A stretch of 64,000 nt of DNA from Sipunculus nudus (taxonomy: Eukaryota; Annelida; Sipuncula; Golfingiida; Sipunculidae): contig CM049322.1 of NCBI GenBank assembly GCA_026874595.1, positions 40,478,840 to 40,542,839 of the forward strand, written 5' to 3'. Below, one piece after another: positions 12,700 to 25,602 of this stretch. Below the pieces are notes generated by a model that worked only from the letters and a program-made list of their open reading frames with translations, did no database searches and was not told where the DNA came from. Made by a program: the position numbers and the translations under genes. Position 1 is the stretch's first letter; each line of letters begins with the position of its first letter.

Positions 12700-15045
12700 T
12701 CATAAGAGATCACATTTATTATATTTCAAACGTGTAAAGTATAAAAAAACTACGTTATTTTTACGAAGAGGTTCTCGACGGAGTCTCTGATTTTAAAAAT
12801 CACAAGATGCTGGCTCAGTTGACACGAAACCGAGCAGACGAACATTTGTAGCTGTTGCGCATGCCCGTGGAAAACGGGAGTGGTATGTGTGTTCTTTGAT
12901 CTACTTGCCTATGGGATATTTTTTTTTAAAACTTTCCATGAAATCAAACGAAATTTTGTATGTGGTTTCGCCTTGGGCTAAAGAACGATTATAACAATTT
13001 ACTTTTGCAGTAAAAGCAACGGTGGTTAATCGAAGCGGTAAATAGAAGAACTTAGGTATTGTTTATTCCTGATCTATAACGTTGCTCCTTTTTTCTGGTG
13101 TTCACGTGCCACCACCTCATCATTTTAAGAATAAGCGCTTCGCGCATGCGTCTGCTCTCTCGGATCCTTTTAGTCAACATCATATACTAAGTAAAATGAA
13201 ATTTTATTAATGCATTGTCATTATACGGGTGCTTCAGGGTTAAAGATGACGATGATTAGATTTATCATTTGAAAGATAACAAAGTATGTTTGTTTTTGCC
13301 AGAATAACAAATCCGACTCATTGCAATATAAATTAGTATTTGTTACAAGCGATAAGGGAAATATGTATATAAACAAATACAGCCAGAACAAATACTGTTC
13401 TAAAGCATTGTTAAAACAAGATTTTATTTTCGCCGTAAATCCACTATTATAAATAAATATGATTATGCTGAAACTTAAGTTTGAACGTCTATCCAAATAA
13501 CAGTCTTGATATTTTTACTCATCTGAAAAATCGCTTTTTCATTACTCAATTTTATCCCGATATTGAAATAAAATTTCATCAACGTTGATCAACGTTCGTC
13601 GACCTGCACCTGACGCCTGAGTCCTCTCGAAGAAGATAATTATATTTACAATATAGATGAACAGGTGCAGGTTAACAGACAAAAGGACATATTTTTTTTA
13701 ATAAAACCCTAAATACACTTGTCAACGTTATATTAATGACAAATCCTGTCTGGAAAAAAACGAACCGACATCTGACCTCCATTTTTATTTACTGAATTTA
13801 TTTAAGATAAACCTTACAAACAACAAGGATTTTTGTATAATTACAGGCTGCCTTGGCATGGGTTTTAGTAATAATATTAAGCCGCAGATGATTATTGGCT
13901 CAGGAATGTCAAACAAATATTCAGTTTTCATGAAGGATAATAATTTTCGTTATTAGTTCATTATCATAGCATTGTTAGGATTTTTTTGTGGACGTTTATC
14001 AGATATTTTCAGTTGGGATCAGGTTACTGTAAAGCAATATGCCCGATTCTTGGTTACATTATAACTGTCCTCAACTTCTGTCCACAGGAATAACTGACCT
14101 AAGAAATCAGTTTAATCAAGAAATATCTAATAAAAGTAAAAATATCACCTCATTGTGCACTTTTGGTGACATTGTGAATCAGATGAAATTATGCAGATTT
14201 CGTTGTATCCAAAATCAACAAGTCCGCGAACCTAAATAGCTAAATATGTTCAGGTAATGTAATTTTCATGACGTTCGTACAGGTTTTTGGACAGTGACAC
14301 ATGTTATGTCCACCTAAGATATGATAGTGATGGCTGTGTAATATTCTATATTGTGGTAATATTCAGTTTTAATTTATTCTAATTCTTTAAAGTCTATTTT
14401 AATTGATTTTTTTTCTCCTCCAGAAAATGTTTGTATGATTCGGTCATGCGATTATTTGACGTTTCTAATGCTCGTGTTGTCATAAAGCTATATTATATAT
14501 ACTCCATTTCACTCTCTCTGTTCACATTTTTTTTCACGAATATATTTAGGTCAGAAAAACTTGTACCTATGCCAGAAAGTAAAAAATGTTTTTTTTTCTG
14601 GTACGATACCTGCTTTGAGACTTGGTCGACCTGGTTGACTTGTTCATGATACATGGCCTACCGAACAAGTGGCCTTGGTGTATCCTTCAGGAATATGGCT
14701 GTTACATACTTTATGACATAACGATGAAGGGATGCACTAGCGGAAGTCTCACTGTAAACAAGGGTCTTGATTAATTGTTCCCTAGCATATAGATGCCTGT
14801 TTTGTGCGTAACGTCTATTATGACGTCGTCACTATTCCCTGACATTTTATCGGTTGGTGGTAAGATGTCGCTACAGAATAGTTTCTCATGAAATGGTTTT
14901 AGATGGTTTCCAGCAAAGCGGCATGAGGTAGGTTATTATATCCAAAATAGATAATTCTGTTTTTGGTGCAAACAGTTTTGGCGTTCTTTGACTTGCCAAA
15001 ATAATCTCGAAACATAAACGGACAGGGGTCGTGGGACGGACTATA
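12700..15045. other. Non-coding stretch, no supported gene
   Basis: AT-rich sequence. A 66-codon frame at 14039-14239 has ordinary composition, but I find neither flanking splice signals I trust nor a similarity I recognise. Nothing else is supported. Confidence 0.4.
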
Positions 15046-15049
15046 GTTT

Positions 15050-16065
15050 TTGCCTTGAACATCATCGTGAAAACAAATTATTCGGGTATGAAGTCGCTCA
15101 TACTAGACTATGGTTGCAAACAAAATATAAAATGTATTTAAAAGGGATGATCTGTCGCCAGTTTTATCAATTTGCCCTAGTTATGAATGTTTCTATACAT
15201 TAGTCGAGTCTTAATATCTGTTCGTTCACTAACAGGCGATGTTTACGTTTTCTTCCTAGCGTAACATGGACATTTATTCTTATTGCATGAATTACATTGC
15301 CACTAGATGTAATCTAAATAAAAGAAAACTGTGAACTAGAGAAAGTACGCACATGTTAAATGTTCATGGATGATTCAATCCTCCTTGCATTAATCACACG
15401 GCAAGCGGCGATAACTCCAATAGGCAGTTGCATATTACCCAATGTATGTTACCTTTAAATATAATATACCTAAGAAGTGTACTTTTCAGAAGGAACAGGC
15501 TTGAGCCGTGCAACTCATAAAGTAGTTAGTCCTGTTTCTATCATTCGTCATTTGTTTGCCAATATCAATTATAAAATGAAAGCTGCACCACACAATAAAG
15601 TAACACACATAATAAATACATAGAACTTTCAACAAGGTTAATCTATTAAATCCAGAATGAACATATCTGCAAAACTATGTCCCAAAGTTATATATACATT
15701 CATGTGATGTAAAAGGACAGAGACTTAGACGTATGCTATGTTAACGCTTTATATGAGAACGGTCGCTGACATATATATAGTTTGAGAGAAAAATCAATTT
15801 TCATGAGGGAAGTTCCTCCCGAAATTTCAGAAAATGTGGCCTTTAGAAATAATATGATTAATATTGAATTGTATTTTTAGGCCGCTCCTACTCGACAAAG
15901 GTTGCAAAACAAAAATGAAAAAAGTTTAATAAATTGATATCGATAGTAAATTAATAGTTATCTTAATAGTCATATATCTCAAAACCCTTTATATAACTAT
16001 TTCCCCAAACGCTCAAATTAATATATATATAAATCAAGAGTTCATTTAGATATATTCCTACAAGG

Positions 16066-16126
<61 letters not shown>

Positions 16127-16188
16127 ATATTTTATATTAATTACAATGTACATTAACACATATATAATATAACATAATATATATATAT

Positions 16189-16253
<65 letters not shown>

Positions 16254-16725
16254 GGCTAGTGATTGCACATCCTACAAAGTTAATATACATACATCGAACC
16301 GGGTCTAATTTTTAAATAAATACATAACATAAATATTTTTTTAAAGTATTATGTCTGTTTGCATTAATAAGTTTATTTCTAAAATTCGCCATTCCAAAGT
16401 GACTATTTAAAGTAACGATAAAGGTCACATGAACATACCGCCCTCTGCAATAGGGAAAAGACAACGTTTTTATTGATTAGATATGCCATGAACTTTTAAA
16501 TGTATCCAAATGAGGGGAGTACAAAGATAACTCACAACATAGATTATTTGCTTTTTTTCACAGAATGCCTGTCGGGGCTCAGAGATGTCTCGAAACGAGC
16601 CGACGCACCTGCAGAAACCGTTATCATATCGCCTGCTGTTAAAAGCTTATCTGACAGATGATCCCCCGAAATCTTTTTAGCCTCTTATTCCCGCTATGTA
16701 TAAACAAAGGGTGACGAAAAGATGC
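15050..16725 (+). repeat. Segmental duplication, 5' part of first half
   Basis: Collinear with 38860-40450. Both share ACAAATTATTCGGGTATGAA near the start, GGATGATCTGTCGCCAGTTT, matching (TA)n runs (about 16069-16122 and 16186-16250 versus 39859-39900 and 40003-40058) and the end block with TTAAAAGCTTATCTGACAGA. This marks the left part of an old tandem duplication that also includes the CARD genes further right. No conserved frame was seen. Confidence 0.8.
16069..16250. repeat. Two long (TA)n microsatellites
   Basis: Two runs of TA dinucleotides separated by about 60 bp of AT-rich sequence. Runs at the equivalent positions in the paralogous half show that they predate the duplication. Confidence 0.9.
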
Positions 16726-17212
16726 ACTTGTAGTAATCTATTGTAGCTGCATATTTATTCTGGGAGGAAATTGGGCTTGGGCAACAAGCATTCGCACAAT
16801 TTAAAGAGATAAAATAAAACTTTTTTACTGGAATAAAATTAAGAGCCTAAACCAAATTATCAGGACTGCTTATTATTATCTAAACTTATCAATGACACAG
16901 AAAGAGAGTTACCAGGCTAGATAAAAGGACTGCTCTTTGGAAGTGGGTGGCTCTTCACCACGGTAGCTGACACTGTCGTAAAACCAACCCCAAGGTGAAA
17001 AAGAAGCCGGGAGGTCGGCCTTCTATTGGGCCCACTTGTCTCGTCCAAAAAGAGATCCAGAATCGCCAGGGCAAGGGAGTTTTATCCCAGATGGGCAGAG
17101 GGCGGAGTCCTTAGCTGCCTGTGATTGGCTATGGGGCATCTCTATATTGACTGTCAAGCAGTGTTGATGCCCCACCCCTGGCCAGCTGAGGTCCAGATCA
17201 AAGGTCAAGAAT
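16726..17212. other. ~0.5-kb insert missing from the paralogous half
   Basis: The paralogous half passes directly from the block matching 16725 to the block matching 17213 (about 40450-40473). The insert includes a more GC-rich 16935-17210 part (GTGGCTCTTCACCACGGTAG and onward). I could not define ends or target duplications, so its nature is open. Confidence 0.45.
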
Positions 17213-17256
17213 GTTACAATATTGTATCAAACCGCTGGTCCCCCGAAATCTAATAC

Positions 17257-18370
17257 TTATAAAAGGAATTCGGTTCACGTTTGTGCGCAATGTTCTCTAA
17301 AACCGCGCTGTGTACAATATTTTGCCATTCATCATTTTAAAGGTGATTATCCCCGCAGTGACATAGGCGATATGAAAATAAATAATTTTTAATATACATA
17401 TAATTTTGAGTGATTTTTCCGTTCTTACCGAGCACAACCGAACTGTCTTCGGCAATCACCGGAATGCGTGCATCGTGGTCACTTAACCTCTAACACTAAG
17501 GACTATTGTTCATATGAATAACGCTTGCTTTCAATGAGGGATTTGACCCACGTGCGTGGTCAGTAAAAGAGAAAAAATACATGTTTCTCGCTTATGAAAT
17601 GGAGAGTTCAACCCAGGAGGATTAATGACAAAACCTTATTCAAGGTCCCAGTTTCAGGAACATGCGTGGGGTGGGGTTGGGTGGAGTGGTGTCTGGGGTT
17701 TCAGGCATCAAAATTTGACTGATACGATGAAAAAAAAAAAACATTGCGGCGGTTGAAAATGAATATGTACGGACCCTCTGCATGGAATTTCGTTAGGTCC
17801 GCTCCTGCTACTTACGAGGTATGCATATTTCTGTTTTTTTCTTCAGGAACAGTTTCCTTGCAACGTACATTTAATAAATCTTTCATGTGTTCCTCACATC
17901 AACCTAATCTTTATACGTCCACCGATAGAATCCAGTCAAATATCATCGAAAACCTGAATGCCCCTGCGTCTCATTCCGGTTCGCAATGTCAACACCATCA
18001 CTGGCCAGGTCATCAAGGTAAACATACCGGGGTATAAATTTCTTGCCACGAGGACAGAACCACAGAATGAATGTTAAAAATATTGGAGCGACTGCAGGAT
18101 CACTCACGCACTGTCTCCACCAGATTATTATACGGACGGACGGTATGATGTTAAGAATTCATGTAATTTAAAAGTAAGTGGCAAAATTAAGATACAAGCA
18201 GCTGTACATAGAAACGTTTTCTGTTCACAGAAGTGTTGTTCCTCAGAGAGGTGCGTGAGTTATTATGCAGTCGTGCCAAAATGTTTATACATATCTTATG
18301 GAAACAGTTTCCCACTGAAAACCTATATTTTCTGTTATCTTTTAGGAAAAAAAAATGAGCCAACATTTCA
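17257..18370 (+). repeat. Unnamed ~0.9-kb repeat, copy 2 (with insert)
   Basis: Second copy of 5188-6110. It lies inside a roughly 5-kb block (about 17252-22240) that the paralogous half lacks. A 185-bp inverted-repeat element sits within it. Confidence 0.65.
18089..18273. mobile_element. 185-bp MITE with ~23-bp inverted ends
   Basis: Left end CGACTGCAGGATCACTCACG; the reverse complement of the right end reads CGACTGCATAATAACTCACG. The same host repeat at about 6024-6040 lacks this segment, supporting insertion after the two copies separated. No exact target duplication could be read, so the superfamily is open. No coding capacity. Confidence 0.7.
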
Positions 18371-18924
18371 CATCTCAGTTAATAAATCTCCCCAACCCCG
18401 GTACACTCTAAGAAAAAAGGGTTCTTGGGGGTTCCATGCAGAACCTGTATGGTTCCAGCTGGAACCATGGTTCAAGTTAGAACCGTTTTTGATATCCATG
18501 GGTTCCAGATAGCCCACTTAAGGTTCTTCGTGTGTTTTGCCCGAAGAGAGGAGTGCCAGATAGAACCCTACAGTACCATTACGTGTGTGAGTCACTGTCC
18601 CCAGCTGCACTTAGAATCTGTATTCACTGATTTTGTGTAATAAATAATGTCATTATCTTAACTCATCTTATCTCATATTATCTTTTATAAAATCGCATTA
18701 TAGTTTCATTTTGTTTTATCTTACCTTATTTTATATTATATTTATAAATAATAAAAATAATAGAAATATAGAAATATATAATATGATATAATATTAAATC
18801 ATAATAGCATATTATATATTATAAAACATATATATACAAATATATACACACCAAAAATATAAAAATATATAAACATATTTGTATGTGTATATACATATAT
18901 ATATTTATTTATATAATTATATTC

Positions 18925-19089
18925 AGTGGCGGATCCCCTTTTGAGCTAAAACAACTTTTTTTAGGGGTTCAAACCAAATTTTGCGACCCTGACCCCCTAC
19001 TTTACGGAGTAGACGACATTTTTTTAGGACTACATTTAGTTTTCCTGCATGGGTTTGACCCTCCCCTTTCCAAAATCCTGTATCCGCCC

Positions 19090-19091
<2 letters not shown>
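18925..19091. mobile_element. hAT-like MITE nested in TIR element 1
   Basis: Left end CAGTGGCGGATCC; the reverse complement of the right end reads TAGGGGCGGATACAGGATT. Ends of the type C/TAGNGGCGGATNC are familiar from hAT-family MITEs. It is about 165 bp and non-coding, inserted beside a (TA)n run. Confidence 0.6.
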
Positions 19092-19158
<67 letters not shown>

Positions 19159-19261
19159 CACTACACCTGATAGCGGTATCGGTTTTGTTCATAATGCAAG
19201 CCAAGATTAACATTACACTGACAACATAAACTCGACATTTTCCCCCTAAACTCGTCAGAAA

Positions 19262-19810
19262 TAACGAGAAGTGATCCCGTCAGAGCCCTCATCAGCCAGA
19301 TGGGTTAGACCAAGCAGCGGGAGGCGGGCTACGGGTGACGAGTTTGCCTGGTCGGGCGCGAACAGCGGAGGGCGCCTGGCAGCATATGGTCACTCCTGTG
19401 TGCTGGCATTCGCAGGCTACTGTCACGTGGCAGCATCTCAGCGGCCTTTTCGAATGTCTAACAGCTTTGAACGAAGACATCAACAACGGCCATTTTGAAT
19501 TTGCTTTACCAGTCCCTCTTGAAAAGTGAAAATTTGCTGAAAAAAGAAGACTCTAAGGGTACGGGTAAGTTGCTGTGTGGTGGATCGCTTACAAAAACCC
19601 GGTATCACTCTGATGTTTAGAAAATCTAAGTGTTTTTATACAGCATTAACCCTAGATTCAGCCTTCAATAATGCCCAGACAAAAGGCCAGTTAAAACCAC
19701 GTGTTCTTGTATTGTGTATATGGGTGCCCTGGCAGATTGGTCATATTTATGTATAATAATCTGCAGTGCCAGCGATGTGTTTTCATACTAAAGTACACAT
19801 TTATGTTTCA

Positions 19811-19865
<55 letters not shown>

Positions 19866-20173
19866 GGTGTTGGTGCTTGCGTGTGTTTATATATAAGTAC
19901 ACTAACACACAATAAACGCACACATGAGTATACTATATGTATGTGGATTTGTTTCGCCTTATTACTATGGGTAGCATTGCATTGATATAGACCATATTTC
20001 ATATTGGATTATAATATGTGTATATTTCATATTAATTAACTTTATTTTCTGTGTATTTGTAGATTCGACTATAAATAATATTAATCTCTTGTTCATTAAA
20101 ATTATGAGTTTAATTGCCTCTGCATTGATAAAATATTGCCATTTTGAATTAATGAACTAATTATGGCTTAATC

Positions 20174-20241
<68 letters not shown>

Positions 20242-21095
20242 TTATAACATTAACTTATCGTTCTTCCAGAGAGCATGATCAAAGAAGCAATATATTTGTC
20301 AGCATTTTTTTCAGAAAGGCAGAAATGTGTTATGTTGTTGACACAATTTATATAGCATATAAAAATTTGTTCTTTTCAGAACAGACCATCAGTGCTGCGT
20401 CAGTATAACTTCAATGGCTGTTTAAAGAGAAAGATGAACAGCTGTTTGCCCTGAATAAGGTAGGTGTGGTCTGTATTATTGAATATGTCTCATTATTCCT
20501 TCAAAATTCAAACTTTTTTTTTTATTATTTTATTATTTAAATTGAAACTTCAAGCACAGGCATGTTTTACAATGAAAGATGTTTAATCTGGATCATTTAT
20601 TTATTGTTGCTTGGTTATATTTTGTTTTAACAGTTTTACCAGGTAATACATAGATTGTACATATTACATTGTATCCCATCTGTGTCGCATATATAAGTAA
20701 GATGAGACATTGGTCACATTGAGTTACAGGACAATGTCCACAGATTTCCATGTTCAGATTGCTTACTTATTGTTTCCTTCTTTCTTTTGCAGGCTGATGC
20801 AAACTGACGCCGTGTGAACTGTTTAAGGATTTCAAGAAGGGAATCCATTGACTGCCAAGAGGGCATCAATCCTGGTAGATCGCGTCATGGTCGTCGACGA
20901 GGATCCAACTATGGACGTGACAACAACCTAATGTTGTGTCATAGGGTTGTACTTTATGTTTAGTACACTTTATCCTTAGGGACTGACAAACACGTGGGAA
21001 TTTCTCCATGCGCAGGTGTTGAACCTGCCAGATCCACCCAAAACACAAAGACCAATAGTCGTAAGGGTCTATGAGGCCCTAGGATTGTGAATAAA
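19262..21095 (+). ncRNA. Putative spliced non-coding unit inside TIR element 1
   Basis: A GC-rich island (about 19262-19560) ends at a consensus donor (ACGG then GTAAGT, exon end 19564). A second exon lies at 20380-20459, between TTCTTTTCAG and GTAGGT, and a third starts at 20793 after TTCTTTTGCAG; AATAAA is at 21090-21095. All three candidate exons have stops in every frame or only short frames, so any transcript would be non-coding or would encode a tiny peptide. The exons could instead be the eroded remains of a transposase gene. Evidence is signal-based only. Confidence 0.35.
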
Positions 21096-23246
21096 GGTCA
21101 AAGGCGACAAAAGTAAAAAATGAACCGGTGCGGCTGTGTGTTATGCTCGGTGTGGAGAAGTTTGAAATCAAGCCCTCAAATCGACCGTTTTAGGGATCAT
21201 TTTATTGAAATATTGCTCATCACACCTCTTGAATATTACCATAAAATCAACACTGTTAGAAAGACCAGTAAGTGGTAATGAAGATACAGGCTTAATTATT
21301 TTTGTTACCGAGGCCATGAAAGTGATGAGCATATTTATAGGTGTCTAAATGATGTAATCCGGTCTTATATTACATGCAATGGATCCGTTGCAGGTGTTGT
21401 GGATTATATTACTGCATACATTCTATGGACATCAAATTCAATATATGTTACCTTAGGACTGACCGAGTATGAAGAATGGACATTATCCCGTACTGTTTGA
21501 AAGAGTCGTTTGCGATTTTAAGATATGCAATATCATCAATATATGCCGCATGGTTATGTTTATATAATTATTTACAGTTGTGTATGATATGCAAATTAAA
21601 ATGTTTTAACATGGAGCACGTTTGTTTTTTTTTTCAGTTAACAATCAAAGCATATTTTAACCGCAACAAACAGAGCAAAAGAACAGCCTTTTACATTTAA
21701 GCAATGAAATGAAGTTGACCCTAAGAAATATTTTGCCAAATATTCTGCATGAATTGCCCAACTGTGCTTCTCCACCATATAGCTGCTTTATCTCAATATC
21801 ACCATCACATCACAACATAAAGTAATACCCTAAATGCATAAGATCCTATTGGTTTAGGTAAAGAGAACCCATATCCTAAAGAAAATTTCGTAATTCCTGA
21901 AATAACCTTTCAGTAGGGTTACAAGAAACATCCATTGTTAGGGTTATACATAGAACCCTTTGGGTTCCATGAAGGACCATAAGAGAGGGTTCTATGAAGA
22001 ACCCTGGCGAACCTTTCAGTTGGGTTCTAAGAAGCACCCATTGTTAGGGTTATATATGGAACCCTTGGGGGTTCCATGAAGAACCATAAGAGAGGGTTCT
22101 ATGAAGAACCCTGACCAGAGGGTTCCACCTGGAACCTTTAAGGGTTCCCCACTGGATCCACTCTAAAGAACCCTTAAGGGTTCTACTTGTAACCCTTTTT
22201 TCTTAGAGTGTAATAAGCCCGGTATACCGGGTCTATCCGTTAGTCTATTATAACGTCGAATTTGTCGTAGTATTACACTGAAAAGGTAGGGGAGTCGAAT
22301 CGCCCAATTATGACCCCACAAACGGGGAGTCGGTGGGTGGATATGGCTATGGTTAGCATAACACAGCACTGAAGTGCCCCAGGGGAGTGCATGAGCAGCT
22401 CCCTGACAGCGCGGCAAACAGCTTGGACATGGGCGCACGCTGACCACGCGTGAGCCGGGCCAGATCCGGGATACCTCGCGGACTGCATGGGCCGGAACTA
22501 GGTCACGATTGCATGTGTACAGGTCTCGGGTGTAAACAAAATTTACAACATGTGTGTTAACAACATTTTTGCCAAGAGGGTACTGATACTAGAAGAGTCA
22601 ATGGTACATTAATTCAGCATGTGATAGTATAAGTTAGTATGGATCGTTTTGCAGTCTTCACAACAATCATCGTCGTCGTCCCTGCCCAAGCGATTGCAGT
22701 GCATCGTATACTAAGTACTGTCGAGTGATAATAGCCAGTCAAGTCGGCCGGCGAGTAGGTGAATTGTATAAATTGCTGTTTCTGAAAAATGAGTAATTTT
22801 TTAAGAACAGGCATTGGTTTTTATATTTTAGCTGTGTCAAAATTTTCTTAACAATGGACCACATAATGTATGTCTTCTGAGTGATAGTCAAGTTCGGTAA
22901 GTTGTATTTTGTAAAGTAGGGGGGCCTATGTATTATGATATAAACTATAATATAGATGGCTAATTTTGAAAGTGGCTACAACAGGTTCTGTTCACTTCAA
23001 ATAATGCAACCAAGTACCCGAAAATACACCTATTAGTAAAGCTAAATGAATGTTCATTAAAAACTATCAACATTTGCTGTAATGTGTACTCCTGAGTCTT
23101 TACAGTATGATTGTAACATAATACAGCAGGTTCAGTACACACACATATAAATATAATGTGAAAGGTTTAATTTTCATATATGATAATTACATTCAAAATG
23201 GTCATGGTCATTTGTGTAGTAAAAGTATTTTTCAAATATTTTGTAG

Positions 23247-23656
23247 AGTCTATTCCTGGACCAATGAGCCTGGAGAAGGAGAATACAGCTAGCTGACATT
23301 GGAGACAGGTAACTATTAATTAATTCTGCTGAACATGTTGTGGGATAAAAATATATACATATATATATATATATAAATATATATAATGTAAATAGAACAT
23401 TTAAGGATATGACAAGTATATAAACAAATAAACGTAATGTAAATTCAATGAAGACCTAATATTTCATATGTTGTAAATGTTTGGTATAGTACTAATATTA
23501 TTTTTACCCTGGCTTATTGCTTTAAGTTGCCAGTAGTCATATATTAATCGAAAATTGCAATTATGTGCCCAACACATGGGTTAACTTCAAGCCACTGATT
23601 GATAAATGATTTTGGTTTTCTACCAGACCTAAACACAGTATAACAAATTTTTAATG

Positions 23657-23742
<86 letters not shown>

Positions 23743-24340
23743 ATGAACATGATTATACAATTTGTCCATACATCCTTTTACTCCTGCAGCTAACCTACAC
23801 CTGAGAACTAGTACACAGACGTATCCAGGCCCCTGTTGAGCCATGTGGATGGATTGTTTGCAAATGAACATATGGTAAGTGACTCTATAACAATGAATCC
23901 CATTCATAAATACATGTATAATGAACATTGTCAGATATGATTTCACATGACACTGTTTCTTGCTCAAGTTTTTTTATTTAGCAATATTGTAGGAACACGT
24001 TTTAGGAAATGAATGGGAGGCGGACTCCTTAATCTCAGGAACTAAATATTATATAAAGTACACCTCCAATGTAGCATCTAAAATAAAAATAACCAGGAAG
24101 ACATATTCAGTCATATAAGCTGTGATTCAAGTACACAAAGTCCAACTCTGTCATATAAAATGTTTTTTTATGGAATTTTACATTTTATTTTGTGTTTTTA
24201 GACACTCTGACTCTGGAGGAAACATCTTCGTTACAGATTTGTAACCCCGAGTAGAAGGAGGGACCAGGGCAAGTCTATTGTTCCAGCACTGAAGCAGAAA
24301 ATAAACAGAGCTTTATGCTCGTCACGCTGGTTTTAATAAA
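23247..24340 (+). ncRNA. Putative spliced non-coding unit inside TIR element 2
   Basis: Candidate exons are 23247-23308 (after TTTTGTAG, before GTAACT), 23790-23874 (after CTCCTGCAG, before GTAAGT) and 24202 onward (after TGTTTTTAG), with AATAAA at 24300-24305 and 24335-24340. A possible upstream donor, TTCGGTAAGT, lies near 22897. Each exon has in-frame stops in the joins I tried, so no protein is predicted. The layout (GC-rich left island, small exons, AATAAA) parallels TIR element 1. Transcription is untested. Confidence 0.35.
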
Positions 24341-24383
24341 TATATGTTCTACTTGAAAATGTCTGTTATTATTATTATTATCA

Positions 24384-24484
<101 letters not shown>

Positions 24485-24654
24485 TGAATACGGATGAACC
24501 TGACGGGTCCATAACAACCCATAGGTTGTCACAGAAAACATTTGACAACCCTTTTTACAATTGAAGTTTTGACAACCTGGGTTGTTGTTTTAGGTACACC
24601 TATTTGACAACCCTAAAGATGTGGATTTGACAACTCTATGTTTTCAGTGTAATA

Positions 24655-25330
24655 AAGCATTTGCCCCGTCACAGAATGACAGCCGAGTGTCATAGATGTA
24701 TAATATCTCATATCACTTTACTATTGATAAACATATCAATTCATTCGTAAGACGCGCGTGTATATACTGTTATTAGGGTATCGCAATGACATCCGACTTG
24801 TACCTTAATATTTCCTTTGATACACGAGCATTACGACATAGGGATGTATAATTCAGCCAGTGTACAGGCGTTAGTGGCAGGGAGAAGAATATACACTACA
24901 CATATACACTGTCATACATGCACCACCCTTTGATTACCTGGCTTTATGTAAAGAGACGTACACAATTTAGGATGTACTTTTAATTAACCTTTAAATGAAG
25001 TCACACAATAATGTAAATGACAGATATTATAATAGGAAACAGGCATGATAAATAGGTCTTTAGCAGAAGTGTAAGGAAACGAGCTCACGCACTTGAAGGT
25101 GCCGTTCTCATGCCTTATATCTAACCGATGATCCCCCGAAATCTTTTGGAGCCTCCCATGCCAGCTGTGTATAAACAACTGGCGACGTAATAAGTCACTT
25201 ATAGTGATATCCCTTATCAAACCGATGGTCCCCCGAAATCCTTTTGAACCTTGAGTAAGTTCTTGAATCGCTGAGGGGAGGCCATTTAGTTTCGCCGAGG
25301 CAGTGTGTGGGCAAAGAAGGCTGTTTGTTG
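24655..25330 (+). promoter_or_regulatory. Duplicated 5' flank and first exon of gene A
   Basis: This block matches 40532-41192, upstream of gene B. It carries two diverged copies of the motif GATGATCCCCCGAAATCTTT / GATGGTCCCCCGAAATCCTT (25124 and 25212); the motif also recurs at 16660, 17231, 40485 and 41076, so it is a repeated module of the duplicated unit. The last exon-like segment ends at a good donor (GTGAGTCG at 25331). In gene B the three bases before the equivalent donor are ATG; here they are TTG. That this is promoter and 5' UTR is inferred from position only. Confidence 0.45.
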
Positions 25331-25415
25331 GTGAGTCGTTACAGCGGTTTAACCATCTTGTTTTCCCATCTACTGACTCTCATAATTATGCTTACTTCAT
25401 TTTAAGTAGTATAAG

Positions 25416-25452
<37 letters not shown>

Positions 25453-25602
25453 TTATTTATGCATATACAATTTCGGCCTGTTACTAATATAGGGTACACT
25501 TCATAGGAACAGAGTAAAGACGTTGAATTTCCTTGAGAGGAATACTACTTGTTTTAACGTGTTTTATATTTCGGATTTTATATTTCCCTGTTTTTCTTTT
25601 AG

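Larger units (their letters stand above)
18404..22210. mobile_element. 3.8-kb TIR element 1 with GGTTCC-rich subterminal repeats
   Basis: The two ends are perfect inverted repeats over 20 bp (CACTCTAAGAAAAAAGGGTT), flanked by TA on each side (18402-18403 and 22211-22212), a candidate target duplication. Inside both ends lie dense copies of GGTTCC / GGAACC-type words, many palindromic. The interior has no transposase frame that I recognise. It holds a GC-rich island, three putative exons with GT-AG borders and an AATAAA signal (described separately), three (TA)n runs and a nested hAT-like MITE. The CACT start and TA flank could fit more than one DNA-transposon superfamily; I do not assign one. 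Confidence 0.75.

Noticed and set aside
14039-14239. 66-codon plus-strand frame
   Set aside because: No recognised similarity, no paralogue and no convincing splice context.
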